64,000 nt of DNA from Novosphingobium terrae. Lineage in GTDB: Bacteria > Pseudomonadota > Alphaproteobacteria > Sphingomonadales > Sphingomonadaceae. Location of the stretch: positions 2,604,001 through 2,668,000 of the forward strand of contig NZ_JABVZR010000001.1 of assembly GCF_017163935.1 (NCBI RefSeq), given 5' to 3'. Made by a program: the position numbers and the translations under genes. This document shows positions 26,046 through 35,179 of the stretch, piece after piece (position 1 is the stretch's first letter; every line of letters begins with the position of its first letter). The notes beneath the pieces were generated by a model. The model saw only the letters and a program-made list of their open reading frames with translations, ran no database searches and was not told the origin of the DNA.

Positions 26046-27988
26046 CCATGCTGGACGATCTGGCCCAGGCCGCAGGCGTGGCGCGACACTGGCACGATGC
26101 CCGCCAACAGAGGCAGACCGTCAGCGACGAAACGCTGATCGCCGTGCTGAACGCTCTGGGCTACCCCGCCCAGACCGAAAGCCGACAGCGCGACAGTCTG
26201 CACCAGATCGCCACGCAAAATCTGACACCGCCCAGCCTGATCACCGGCGAAATCGGCCAGCCGATTGCCCTGCCCTCTGCACTGGCCCATGCCCATCAAG
26301 CCGATCTGCTGACCGAACAAGACCAGGCTGCCAGCCTGACCATCACGGCTGGCCATCTCCCCGCCCTCCACCAGCCCGGCTATCATCGCCTGACGATCCA
26401 TGGCCATGCGCTGACGCTGGCCATAGCCCCGCCCCGCTGCCCCCCGCTGGCCACGACGGGCCAGAAGCGCTGGGGCGTGGCGGTGCAGGTGCCGTCTTTG
26501 CGCGCATCGGAAGGCAGCGCCTATGGCACGCTGGCCGATCTGCCTTCGCTGATCACGGTTTTAGCCCGCCATGGCGCCGATGCCGTGGCGATCAGCCCGG
26601 TCCATGCGCTGTTTCCCGGCGATGGCCTGCATTTCAGCCCCTACAGCCCCTCAAGCCGTCTGTTCCTCAACGGAGCGCTGGCCTCGCCGGTCCCCGATAC
26701 CGCATCGGATGGGCTGATCGACTGGACGACTGCCGTTCCCCGGCAATTCGCCCGGATGCAGGCGGACTATGCGGGATTGTCCGGGGCGCAGCGAAATGCT
26801 CTGGCTCTATGGGCTCAGGAGCAAGGCCCCGCCCTGCATCGCCACGCCCTGTTCAATGTGCTCAGGCGCCAGTTCGGCGGGTTGCCATGGCAACAATGGC
26901 CCTCTGCCTTCCGCGATCCCGCAGGCGAGGCCGCCCGCCAAAGCGCCACCAGCCATGCCGAGGAAATCGGCCTCCATCTCTTTATCCAGCAACAGGCGCA
27001 GCAAGCCCTCACCCAGGCCCAGCACACCGCCAAGGCCCATGGCATGGGCATCGGCCTGATCGCCGATCTGGCCGTCGGCGTCGATCCGGGCGGCAGCGAT
27101 GCGTGGAGCTTTGGCAAGGCCATGCTGCGCGGCCTGACCATCGGCGCACCGCCTGATCCACTCGGCCCGCTGGGTCAGAACTGGAGCCTTACCAGCTTTT
27201 CGCCGCAGGGTTTGCGCGCCACCGGCTTTGCGCCCTTTATCGCCATGCTGCGCGCCGCTCTGGCCCATGCCGGGGGCCTGCGGATCGACCATGCCTTTGG
27301 CCTCGAACGGCTCTGGGTGGTACCGGAGGGGCTCTCTGCGGGTCAGGGCACCTATCTCTCCTATCCGCGCACAGATCTGCTGCGGATCATCACGCTGGAG
27401 GCGCATCGCGCCAACGCCACCATCATCGCCGAGGACCTTGGCACCCATCCCCCCGGCTTCTCGCAGGCCATCGAGGACAGGGGCATGGCCGGCATGCGCG
27501 TGCTGTGGTTCGAGCGCGACAAAAACGGCGGTTTCCGCCCCCCGGCCAGCTTCGCGCCCCTGAGCGTGGCGATGACCGGCACCCATGACACGCCCACCGT
27601 GGCAGGCTGGTGGCGCGGGCGCGATCTGGCGTGGGACCGCGCCTTGCGCCGCCGCACCCTGCCCGCTCTGGCCATGGCCGAAACGGAAAGGATGGTGGAC
27701 CGCGCCGCCCTGTGGGCTGCCATGGAGCAGATGCCACCGCCTCCCGCGCCAGAGGTTACCGCGCCGGTCGTCGATGCGGCGCTGGAGCATATCGGCAAGG
27801 CGGCGTCAGCGCTGGCCATCGTGCCGCTGGAGGATGTGCTGGGGCTGGAAGAACAGCCCAACCTGCCCGGCACCAGCACGCAGCATCCCAACTGGCGCCG
27901 CCGCCTGCCCGCGCCTTTCGAGGATCTGGCCGCCCGGCCCGCCATCGCCGCCCGCCTCGACCTGCTCAACCGGAGTCGCCGCGCATGA
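26042..27988 (+). CDS. malQ: 4-alpha-glucanotransferase (amylomaltase)
   Basis: 648 residues of GH77. Motifs are 'LRIDHAFGLERLWVVPEG' (nucleophile Asp), 'IIAEDLGTHPPGF' (acid/base Glu) and 'MTGTHDTPTVAGWW' (third Asp). The N-terminal part ('LDDLAQAAGVARHWHDARQQ') is the extra domain found in E. coli-type MalQ. The frame is open further upstream inside treZ, but the ATG overlapping the treZ stop (ATGA) gives the proper N-terminus. It disproportionates short maltodextrins into longer chains suitable for TreY, which explains its place between treZ and treY. Confidence 0.93.
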   Translation: MTMLDDLAQAAGVARHWHDARQQRQTVSDETLIAVLNALGYPAQTESRQRDSLHQIATQNLTPPSLITGEIGQPIALPSALAHAHQADLLTEQDQAASLTITAGHLPALHQPGYHRLTIHGHALTLAIAPPRCPPLATTGQKRWGVAVQVPSLRASEGSAYGTLADLPSLITVLARHGADAVAISPVHALFPGDGLHFSPYSPSSRLFLNGALASPVPDTASDGLIDWTTAVPRQFARMQADYAGLSGAQRNALALWAQEQGPALHRHALFNVLRRQFGGLPWQQWPSAFRDPAGEAARQSATSHAEEIGLHLFIQQQAQQALTQAQHTAKAHGMGIGLIADLAVGVDPGGSDAWSFGKAMLRGLTIGAPPDPLGPLGQNWSLTSFSPQGLRATGFAPFIAMLRAALAHAGGLRIDHAFGLERLWVVPEGLSAGQGTYLSYPRTDLLRIITLEAHRANATIIAEDLGTHPPGFSQAIEDRGMAGMRVLWFERDKNGGFRPPASFAPLSVAMTGTHDTPTVAGWWRGRDLAWDRALRRRTLPALAMAETERMVDRAALWAAMEQMPPPPAPEVTAPVVDAALEHIGKAASALAIVPLEDVLGLEEQPNLPGTSTQHPNWRRRLPAPFEDLAARPAIAARLDLLNRSRRA

Positions 27989-30387
27989 CCGCTTCTGCCA
28001 TCCCCCGCGCCACCTATCGCCTGCAACTGCATGGCGGCTTCACCTTCACCGATGCCCGCAACATCGTGCCCTATCTGGCCGCGCTGGGGGTGAGCCATCT
28101 CTACGCTTCGCCGATCACCATGGCCGCGCCGGGATCGCTCCACGGCTATGATGTGACCGACCCACGCCGGATCAACCCCGAGCTGGGCGGCGAGGAAGGG
28201 CTGATGGATCTGGTGGAAGCCCTGCGCGCCAATCACATGGGGCTGATCGTGGATATCGTGCCCAATCATATGGGCGTGGCGGGCGACAGCAACGCCTTTT
28301 GGCGCGATGTGCTGGCCAGGGGGCAGGCCAGCCCGCATGCCAGACTGTTCGATATCGACTGGGATCAGCCCATCGCCCTGCCGGTGCTGGATGGCTCTCT
28401 TGAAGAGAGCATCGCCTCGGGCACGGTCAGGCTGGTGGATCAGGGCGAAGGCAAGGGCCTGCAGGTCGGTGGCGGCGCGATCTATCCGGCAAGGGATGAC
28501 GATCCCGGCCTGCGCACCATCTCTCCGGACGATCACGCCGCGGTGGCAGAACTGGCCCGACGCCAGCACTATCGCCTGATCGACTGGCGCACAGCCAACG
28601 ACAGGCTGAACTGGCGCCGCTTCTTCGCCATCAACGATCTGGCCGGGGTGCGGGTGGAGGATGAGGCCGTCTTCGCCTTCACCCACCAGCTGTTCCTCGA
28701 TCTTTTCGCACGCGGATTGATCGATGGCGTGCGGGTCGATCATGTCGATGGGCTGGCCGATCCCACCGCCTATTGCCGCCATCTGCGTCAGGCCCTGGTC
28801 AAGGCAGGCGATGGCCGCGAGCCCTATATTGTGGTCGAAAAGATCCTCGCCACCGAAGAACAGCTGCCGCCCGAATGGCCGGTGCAAGGCACCACCGGCT
28901 ATGATTTTATGCGTGAGGTCAGCGCCTTGCTGCATGATGCTGCGGGCATGACTCAGCTCTCCATGCTCTGGGCGCGGAGCAGCGGGCGCCCGGCGGATTT
29001 CGCGCAGGAAGCGCTGCAGGGTCGCCGCGATATGCTGTCATGGCAGTTCGAGGGGCAGTTGAACGCCTGCCTCGACAGTCTGGAAGAACTGGCGGCAACC
29101 ACCGGCAAGGCACCCACGCGCGGCATGCTGCGCCGGGCCGTCACAGGCCTGCTCCATGCCTTTCCCATCTATCGCACCTATGGCACCGGCGAGGCCTCCC
29201 TGCCCGGCGATGCCCTATGGCGACAGGCCGCACGCAAGGCGATGGCCGTGCCCCCCGGCGAAGGCCGGGTGGCCGATCTGATCCTGCGCTGGCTGGCCGG
29301 AGACGGCCCTGGCGATGCGGCCCTGAAAACCGAGGCCGTCCGCCTCTTCCAGCAATTGAGCGCCCCCATCGCCGCCAAGGGCGTGGAGGACACCGCCTTC
29401 TACCGTTACGGCGCGCTGCTATCGGCCAATGATGTCGGCTTCGATCCCGCCAAACCCGCCCTGTCGGTCGAGGCGTTCCATCAGGCCATGACCAAACGCG
29501 CCTGCCATCACCCTCACGCCATGCTCGCCCTTGCCACGCATGACCACAAGCGCGGCGCGGATGCGCGGGCGCGGCTGTCGGTGCTCAGCACCATTCCCGG
29601 GATCTGGGAGGAGACGCTGCAGCGCTGGATCGCTCTGGCCGCGCCCTTTGCTGAAGGCATCGATCCGGGCGATCTCCACATGCTGCTTCAAGCGCTGATC
29701 GGGGCATGGGAGGGCGCGCTGGACGAAGCGCTGCTCCACCGCCTGCACGGCTGGCAACGCAAAGCCCTGCGCGAGGCACGTCTGCGCTCCTCATGGGAAG
29801 CGCCCGATGAGAGCTATGAGGTGCGCTGCCACGATCTGGCCTCGGCCCTTTTCGGCAATCAGCCATTCCTTGCGGATGCCCGGCAGTTTCTGGACGCTCT
29901 GGCGGCTCCAGCGCTGGCGGCCAGCCTCGGCCAGACGGCCCTGCATCATCTGGTCCCCGGCGTGCCGGACATCTATCAGGGCGGCGAGTTGGGCGATTTC
30001 AGCATGGTCGATCCCGACAACCGCCGCCCGGTCGATTTCGCCCGGCGCACCGCGCTGCTGGCCGATCCCGAAGGCGATCCGAAACTCGATCTGATCGCGC
30101 AGCTGTTAAGCCTGCGCCGCCATGGGAAGGCTCTGGCGCTCGGCGACTATCAGCCGCTGGCGGTCACCGGGCGCCGCGCGGAGCATGTGGTGGCCTTCCT
30201 GCGCCGCCATGGAGATGAGGCTTTGTGCTGCGCCGTCGCCATCAGGCTTGGCAAGCCGCTGTTTGGCGGCACCATCGCCTATCCCGCGCCCGACTGGTGG
30301 GAGGACACCGCCATCCACCATCAGGGCAACGCCTGGCTGGCGCGCGATCTCTTCGGCGGTCAAGTGTGGAGCGTGACGCCCGCCTGA
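27985..30387 (+). CDS. treY: Malto-oligosyltrehalose synthase
   Basis: 800 residues. The start 'ATYRLQLHGGFTFTDARNIVPYLAALGVSHLYASPI' is diagnostic for TreY. Other motifs are 'GYDVTDPRRINPELGG', 'VDIVPNHMGVAGDSNAFWRDVL', 'DGVRVDHVDGLADP' (nucleophile Asp), 'VVEKILATEEQLP' (Glu) and 'ATHDHKRGADARARLSVLS'. It rearranges the reducing-end glucose of maltodextrins into an alpha-1,1 bond. The ATG overlaps the malQ stop (ATGA). Trehalose made this way usually serves as an osmo- or desiccation protectant. No debranching enzyme (GlgX/TreX) or glycogen gene is nearby. Confidence 0.95.
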   Translation: MTASAIPRATYRLQLHGGFTFTDARNIVPYLAALGVSHLYASPITMAAPGSLHGYDVTDPRRINPELGGEEGLMDLVEALRANHMGLIVDIVPNHMGVAGDSNAFWRDVLARGQASPHARLFDIDWDQPIALPVLDGSLEESIASGTVRLVDQGEGKGLQVGGGAIYPARDDDPGLRTISPDDHAAVAELARRQHYRLIDWRTANDRLNWRRFFAINDLAGVRVEDEAVFAFTHQLFLDLFARGLIDGVRVDHVDGLADPTAYCRHLRQALVKAGDGREPYIVVEKILATEEQLPPEWPVQGTTGYDFMREVSALLHDAAGMTQLSMLWARSSGRPADFAQEALQGRRDMLSWQFEGQLNACLDSLEELAATTGKAPTRGMLRRAVTGLLHAFPIYRTYGTGEASLPGDALWRQAARKAMAVPPGEGRVADLILRWLAGDGPGDAALKTEAVRLFQQLSAPIAAKGVEDTAFYRYGALLSANDVGFDPAKPALSVEAFHQAMTKRACHHPHAMLALATHDHKRGADARARLSVLSTIPGIWEETLQRWIALAAPFAEGIDPGDLHMLLQALIGAWEGALDEALLHRLHGWQRKALREARLRSSWEAPDESYEVRCHDLASALFGNQPFLADARQFLDALAAPALAASLGQTALHHLVPGVPDIYQGGELGDFSMVDPDNRRPVDFARRTALLADPEGDPKLDLIAQLLSLRRHGKALALGDYQPLAVTGRRAEHVVAFLRRHGDEALCCAVAIRLGKPLFGGTIAYPAPDWWEDTAIHHQGNAWLARDLFGGQVWSVTPA

Positions 30388-30390
30388 GCC

Positions 30391-31572
30391 TCAGCCCGCT
30401 ACCGTGCGGCGGTCATCATCAGGCTCGCCACGCAGCAGCACGACCATCATCAGCGCGCCCGTCAGCGAGGCCACCGCACCGAACAGGAAGGGCGCGGCAT
30501 AGCTGACGCTGGAGGCCAGCAGCCCCGCCACCGGCCCGGTCGCGCAAAGCGCCACATCGGTGAACATCGCATAGGCGCCGATCGCCGAGCCGCGGTTCTG
30601 CGGCGGCACCAGATCGACCACGATCAGCCCCAGCGCCGGGAAGATCAATGCAAAGCCGAAGCCCGCCGCGCCGGCGCCCGCCACGGCCGCCCAGCTGTGC
30701 GGCACGCCCCAGATCAGGAACTGGCCCAGAGTTTCGATGGCGAAGAACACCAGCGACACCTTCAGCCCGCCATGGCGCGCGATGCTGTTCACAAACAGCA
30801 CGCGGGCCAGCACGAAGCAGATGCCGAAGAGGCTCAGCGCCACCCAGGCCCCATCCCAATTGTGCGAGGCGTAATAAAGCGCGATAAAGGCCGAGATCAC
30901 ACCGAAACCGATGGCGCCCAGTGCCAGCGCCAGCCCATAGGGCATCACGCGCATCAGCACGGCGCGGAAAGGCAGGCGCTGCGCACGGATCACCGGGCTC
31001 GCCGCCTGAGGCCAGGCGAAGAGCAGCCCGACAAGGCCTGTGAGCAGCAATGCCACGCCCACCGCATTCATCTTGCCCAGACCATAAAGCCAGGTGCCCG
31101 CCGGAGCGCCCAGCGCAATGCCGCCATATGTGGCGATGCCGTTCCACGAGATGACGCGCGCGGTCTGTTCGGGGCCGACGCGGCCAATGGCCCAGGCAAT
31201 GGCGCCGGTGCCCAGCATGCTCTCGCCAAAACCCAGCAGGATGCGGCCCAGCAGCACCACCGAAAGCGCCATGCTGGGCATGCCCGGCAGGAAAGAGGCG
31301 CCCATGGTGGCCAGTCCGCTGGCGAGGCAGCAGGCAAAACCGACCAGGATCGAAACCTTGGGCCCCGAAGTGTCCGCCATCGGCCCGACAATCCGGCGGC
31401 TGACGATGGTGGCGACATATTGCATCGAAATGGCAATGCCCGCGATCACCGCACTGTAGCCCAGATCGCCATGCACCCAGCCGGGCAGCACCGCCAGCGG
31501 CAGGCCAACAGCGAAATAGGCCAGCGCCGTGCAGGTGACAGTCAGCAGAATTTGCAACGAAGAACGGGACAT
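30391..31572 (-). CDS. MFS transporter, YhhS/YfcJ-like (DHA1-type)
   Basis: About 393 residues with 12 predicted membrane helices. Motif A-like sequence 'SRRIVGPMADTSGPK' lies between helices 2 and 3, and 'GRILLGFGESMLGTGAIAWAIGRVG' is typical of the YhhS/YfcJ group. I start at the ATG at 31572 because upstream in-frame sequence is hydrophilic and not typical of the family. The gene converges on treY with only 3 bp between stop codons. Substrate is unknown; relatives have been linked to export of sugars or drugs. Confidence 0.85.
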   Translation of the reverse strand: MSRSSLQILLTVTCTALAYFAVGLPLAVLPGWVHGDLGYSAVIAGIAISMQYVATIVSRRIVGPMADTSGPKVSILVGFACCLASGLATMGASFLPGMPSMALSVVLLGRILLGFGESMLGTGAIAWAIGRVGPEQTARVISWNGIATYGGIALGAPAGTWLYGLGKMNAVGVALLLTGLVGLLFAWPQAASPVIRAQRLPFRAVLMRVMPYGLALALGAIGFGVISAFIALYYASHNWDGAWVALSLFGICFVLARVLFVNSIARHGGLKVSLVFFAIETLGQFLIWGVPHSWAAVAGAGAAGFGFALIFPALGLIVVDLVPPQNRGSAIGAYAMFTDVALCATGPVAGLLASSVSYAAPFLFGAVASLTGALMMVVLLRGEPDDDRRTVAG

Positions 31573-31700
31573 GATGGGCCTGATGATGCGGGAGTCCGGG
31601 GGACCGGGGGATGTCATCGCATAAACCGCACACCTCAACGGGGCAAACATCCCGTGATGCAAAGCCCTGCCGCTGACATGCATAAAACGCAACAATCTTG

Positions 31701-31719
31701 CAAAGGGATCATCCCTTTG
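31701..31719. promoter_or_regulatory. 19-bp palindrome upstream of the MFS gene
   Basis: CAAAGGGAT-C-ATCCCTTTG, arms of 9 bp around one central base, lies 129 bp upstream of the MFS start within a 387-bp divergent gap (31573-31959). It looks like an operator for a dimeric regulator. It could serve the MFS gene, the glycine-rich gene, or both. Apart from it I see only AT-rich promoter-like sequence in the gap. Confidence 0.5.
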
Positions 31720-31959
31720 GTGCAAAAAAACGAAGATTACGCGCCAATTTCATGACCTTCCCGCGTGGGGCCAACGACACGCCATGACAGGCCCGCGTCA
31801 AATTGTAATCGGATTTTACATGCAGGATACAATGTTGAATTGAGACTGCATATCCGCTTCCGCACCTATTCAGAAGGACTCGTCTAGAAGAAACTCACAA
31901 GGCACGCAGCGGCGACAAAGACGCGATGGATCTAGCGCTCGGCCTTTCGGAGAAAGATC

Positions 31960-32508
31960 GTGAACAGCATCCTGAAAAAGATTTCGCTCGGTTCCGCGCT
32001 GGCCCTCACTGCCTTTGCGGGACTTGCCGCCACCCCTGCCGCCGCCCAGTCGTGGCATGGTGGTTACGGTTATCGCGGCGGTGGCGCCGGGGCGGCAGTG
32101 GCTGCCGGTGTGGTGGGTCTGGCCGTTGGTGCGGCTCTGGCCGATCAGGGCGGCGATTATGATTATGATGCCACCCCCGTCGGCTATGCGCCCTATGGCG
32201 GCCCGGCAAGCTGCTATGAAGCCTATCCCGGCTATGAAGGTTACTGCTATCCCGTGGCCGATTACTACCGGATGGGCTGGTCATGGCGCGACGGTTACTG
32301 GTGGAATCATGACGGCCAGCGGTTTGCTCATCCCTTTATCGGTCGCGGCGGCCCCGGTTTCGCCCCGCATGGCGGGTTCGGGGGCGGCTTTGGCGGCGGA
32401 TACCATGGCGGCTTCGGCGGTGGCGGCTTTGCCCCGCATGGAGGCGGCAACTTCGGCGGAGGCCATGGTGGGGGCTTCGGCGGCGGGCATGGTGGCGGTC
32501 ACCGCTAA
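31960..32508 (+). CDS. Secreted Gly/Tyr/His-rich protein of unknown function
   Basis: 182 residues starting with GTG, preceded by a GGAGAAAG ribosome site. A Sec signal peptide (MNSILKKISLG...ATPAAAQS) is followed by 'GAGAAVAAGVVGLAVGAALA', a glycine-zipper-like hydrophobic stretch. Next come a Tyr-rich middle with two cysteines ('ASCYEAYPGYEGYCYPV') and a C-terminal half of GGF/GGH repeats ending in GGGHR. The His/Gly tail could bind metal, and the zipper could insert in membranes; neither is shown. No homologue of known function is recognised. Confidence 0.75.
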   Translation: MNSILKKISLGSALALTAFAGLAATPAAAQSWHGGYGYRGGGAGAAVAAGVVGLAVGAALADQGGDYDYDATPVGYAPYGGPASCYEAYPGYEGYCYPVADYYRMGWSWRDGYWWNHDGQRFAHPFIGRGGPGFAPHGGFGGGFGGGYHGGFGGGGFAPHGGGNFGGGHGGGFGGGHGGGHR

Positions 32509-32534
32509 GCCCTGAAACCTCTCACAAATTCGGG

Positions 32535-32562
32535 CGGGGTCAGTCTCAGGCTGGCCCCGTTT
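32535..32562 (+). terminator. Terminator after the glycine-rich gene
   Basis: CGGGGTCAG (32535-32543) pairs with CTGGCCCCG (32551-32559) with one G-T pair, followed by TTT. It overlaps the last codons of the convergent abrB-family gene. Confidence 0.5.
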
Positions 32563-33625
32563 CGCTGTGCTTGCGTGAGAGCAGGCGGGCCAGCATCGGC
32601 CCCGTCAGGATCACCAGAAAGAAGCGCGCCACTTGCATGGCAATCACGAAAGGCACATCCACCTTCGTGGCCGTGGCGATGATCGAGACCGAATCCGCGC
32701 CGCCCGGACTGGTCGCCAGATAGGCGGTCAGCGGGTCCACGCCGGCGACATGCACCAGCACGGCTGCCGTGCCACCGCACAGCGCGATCAGCGCCAGGAT
32801 CGAGGCCAGCACGCGGGGAAAGGCGCGCGCGGCATAGCTCACCACCTCGGGCGTGAAGCGATTGCCGATGCCCCAGCCGATCACCGCATAGCTCAGCGCC
32901 AGAAAAGGCATCGGCATCGCAAGCTGGACCATTCCGGTGAGTTTCAGGGCGATCCCCAGCACCATCGGCACCAGCATCGCCCCGGCCGGGACTTTCGCCT
33001 TGACCCCCAGCAGGCTGCCGCCCGCCACAATCGCCAGCGTGGCGGCAAAGGCAGGGCTGAGGAAAGCTTCGAGCCCGGCATTCACCGCGCCGCCATGCGC
33101 GCCCACCGGAGCGCCAAAGATCCGCGCCATCACCGCTGCCAGCCCCGCGCAGCAGGCCACGCGCAGATATTGCATGAAGGCCACCAGCCGCATGTCGGCC
33201 CCATAGCTTTCCGACATCAGCGTCATCGCCGTGGCGGCGCCCGGCGAGGAACCCCAGATCGCGGTCGTGCCCGGCAGCAGGCTGGAGCGCGCCAGCAGCC
33301 AGCCGAGCCCCGCCGCCATGGCCAAAGTGGAGAGTGTGCTGAGCAGAAACAGCGGCCAGCGCGCGGAGATTTCAGGGAAGAGCGACAGCGGCAGATTGCC
33401 CGCGATCATCACCCCCACCGCGCCCTGCGCCAGAAAGAACACCGGGCGGGCGATCCGCACCGCCTGCCCGCGCATCGCCAGCAGCACGCCCGCCGCCATC
33501 GGGCCCAGCAGCAGCGCCGCCGGAATGCCCGCCAGATCGAGCGCCCCCGCCACAAGCAGCGAAAGCGCGATCAACACCGCCCAGCGCAGCCCTGCCGGCC
33601 AGCCGGACCTGTCTTGTGCCTTCAT
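32546..33625 (-). CDS. AbrB family (ammonia-monooxygenase-like) membrane transporter
   Basis: 359 residues with about ten hydrophobic segments arranged as two repeats of the AbrB membrane duplication. Recognisable stretches are 'AALLLGPMAAGVLLAM', 'GTTAIWGSSPGAATAMTLMSESYGADMRLVAFMQYLRV' and its C-terminal counterpart 'YLATSPGGADSVSIIATATKVDVPFVIAMQVARFFLVIL'. The repeated 'SPGGA' motifs are characteristic. The family is unrelated to ammonia monooxygenase in activity and the substrate is unknown. It begins 5 nt after the phosphoribosyltransferase stop, so the two form an operon. Confidence 0.88.
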   Translation of the reverse strand: MKAQDRSGWPAGLRWAVLIALSLLVAGALDLAGIPAALLLGPMAAGVLLAMRGQAVRIARPVFFLAQGAVGVMIAGNLPLSLFPEISARWPLFLLSTLSTLAMAAGLGWLLARSSLLPGTTAIWGSSPGAATAMTLMSESYGADMRLVAFMQYLRVACCAGLAAVMARIFGAPVGAHGGAVNAGLEAFLSPAFAATLAIVAGGSLLGVKAKVPAGAMLVPMVLGIALKLTGMVQLAMPMPFLALSYAVIGWGIGNRFTPEVVSYAARAFPRVLASILALIALCGGTAAVLVHVAGVDPLTAYLATSPGGADSVSIIATATKVDVPFVIAMQVARFFLVILTGPMLARLLSRKHSETGPA

Positions 33626-33630
33626 GGTGC

Positions 33631-34161
33631 TTAAGCGAGGCGTTCCGGCACGCTGCGGGCTTCAGCCTCGATGGTGCTGGTCTGGCCGACGGCCTCCCAA
33701 GGGAAGACGAACCAGCGCTTGTCAGTCGTGCGATCGATGTCGCGCGCCCAGAAATCCACCTTCACCTGCGAGCTGGCATTGTTGATGCCCACGGCAAAGC
33801 GCCAGTTGTCGGCATTGCCGCCATGGTCGGTCAGGATGCGGCGGATGGTGTGGATGGTCCGCCCGCTGTCGTTGATGTCGTCCACGAAGAGCAGCTTCAC
33901 GCCCGAGGCGCTACGCATCGCCACCTTGCGCAGCAGTTCCTCGGCAAAACCGGGCACCTTAGAGGAATGGTCGATCGAGAGCATCGGCGTGTTCAGCTGA
34001 TGCGAAATGTAGACCGCCGGCACCAGACCGCCGCGCCCGATGCCCACCACATAGTCGGGCTGCCAGGGGTCGGCGGCAACCTGTCCTGCCACCTTGCGCA
34101 CATCGGCCAGAAATTCATCATAGGGCAGATGGAAAAGCTCCGGGGCGGCGCTGTCGGTCAT
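33631..34161 (-). CDS. Phosphoribosyltransferase (xanthine/hypoxanthine type)
   Basis: 176 residues. The PRPP-binding loop is 'VKLLFVDDINDSGRTIHTI', and 'DYVVGIGRGGLVPAVYISH' is the type I PRTase N-terminal strand. The ATG at 34161 gives a normal length; the open frame upstream reads like non-coding sequence. Such enzymes salvage purine bases with PRPP to form nucleotides. Base specificity cannot be told from the sequence. It is transcribed together with the AbrB-family transporter, which might suggest linked uptake, but this is only inference. Confidence 0.87.
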   Translation of the reverse strand: MTDSAAPELFHLPYDEFLADVRKVAGQVAADPWQPDYVVGIGRGGLVPAVYISHQLNTPMLSIDHSSKVPGFAEELLRKVAMRSASGVKLLFVDDINDSGRTIHTIRRILTDHGGNADNWRFAVGINNASSQVKVDFWARDIDRTTDKRWFVFPWEAVGQTSTIEAEARSVPERLA

Positions 34162-34597
34162 GGCGGGGGTCCTGTGTTGCCGGTGAAAGAGACCCGCTAG
34201 CCGCTGACGGCCCTCAGGGCAATCCGTGGAAAGGCTCTGTGCGGGGCGATTCGGGGAAATTTGTCGATTCCGTGACAAGGATTCTGTCGGAGCGGCTGCT
34301 GCAATGCAACCGATAACAGATGAGTCGCCGCAGCAGCGATTGTGCGCTTGCGAAAAAAATTCGCAGGTGCCGCGAGAAACAGTGCCTGACATCGGTGACA
34401 TGCCCTCCACGCGCCGCCAACCGTGTTGCGAATGCTCATTCATTTCGCATCTGCGCAAATAGATTGCTGTTTTTAATGGATATTGTTTATCCGCAAACAA
34501 GATGGTATCAGTTCTTCAAGGCAGGGGGAGATTGAAGGCTTCGTTTTACGATCCTTCAGTTCTGTAAAAGAGCCGTTGAGTTCGAGGGGGCGCCGCA
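34162..34597. other. 436-bp non-coding divergent region
   Basis: No gene seen. It must carry promoters for the phosphoribosyltransferase (minus) and the 64-residue protein (plus). The stretch from about 34440 to 34500 is AT-rich, with TTTTTAATGGATATTGTTTAT, in contrast to the GC-rich surroundings. No clear operator could be defined. Confidence 0.5.
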
Positions 34598-34792
34598 ATG
34601 AACACTCATTTGAAACTTACACCGTTCGATCGGTGGATTTCAGGAACCGATCACTTCATTCCTGTCACGAAGACCAGTATTTGGAACGATGCGCCGGAAG
34701 AGCGCAATCAGATCGCCAGAGGAATTGTCTATTCTCTGCCGATCAGCGCCTTGCTGTGGTGCGCTCTGGCCGCGATGCTTCTGCTTCGCTGA
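34598..34792 (+). CDS. Small single-helix membrane protein (64 aa), unknown function
   Basis: ATG preceded by GAGGGGG about 9 nt upstream. A polar N-terminal half ('FDRWISGTDHFIPVTKTSIWNDAPEERNQIARG') is followed by one hydrophobic C-terminal helix ('IVYSLPISALLWCALAAMLLLR'), like a tail-anchored small protein. A hairpin terminator at 34864-34914 and an AT-rich upstream region support a real transcription unit. No known family recognised. Confidence 0.6.
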   Translation: MNTHLKLTPFDRWISGTDHFIPVTKTSIWNDAPEERNQIARGIVYSLPISALLWCALAAMLLLR

Positions 34793-34863
34793 CAGACCGC
34801 CCACAGGGGCATCATATCCGCAGGTGGGGAGAGGCAGGCGGATATGGCCAAGAGCGAGGTGCG

Positions 34864-34914
34864 GGGCAGGGACGCAGGCGATCATCGCCGCCCCTGCCCG
34901 CCTTTCTTTCTGTT
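34864..34914 (+). terminator. Rho-independent terminator after the 64-aa gene
   Basis: Outer stem GGGCAGGG / CCCTGCCC (34864-34871, 34892-34899) encloses an inner stem GGCGAT / ATCGCC (34877-34889) and is followed by the T-rich CCTTTCTTTCTGTTT. Confidence 0.65.
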
Positions 34915-34973
34915 TACAGCTTTGTGGAGCCCGTCATTGGTTTGATGGGCTTTTGTGTTTGAAGACAAGGAGA

Positions 34974-35081
34974 TGCGAGGGGGTTACCCCCTCGCGCTCC
35001 CATTCAGTCTCCCGACGAAGCGGCAAGGCATTTCGTAAGGGCAGTCTTCGGACGATGATGGTGGCTGCTTCAAACCTCTCC
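34974..35081 (-). repeat. Dispersed hairpin-ended element, half copy
   Basis: It starts with the hairpin GCGAGGGGG-TTA-CCCCCTCGC (34975-34995) and GCTCCCAT, then GTCTCCCGACGA as in the full copy at 7463. Similarity fades after about 35 bp, with CAAACCTCTCC near 35071 recalling the full copies. The other terminal hairpin is absent. It lies between the convergent 64-aa gene and the PilZ gene. Confidence 0.75.
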
Positions 35082-35179
35082 GGGGAGGTCGCGCTGATAG
35101 CAGCATCATTCACCGGGCAGAATGACTGCATGATCATTGCTGACTGGCAGAGCCTATCGACCGCCTGTCTGAGCGCGTT

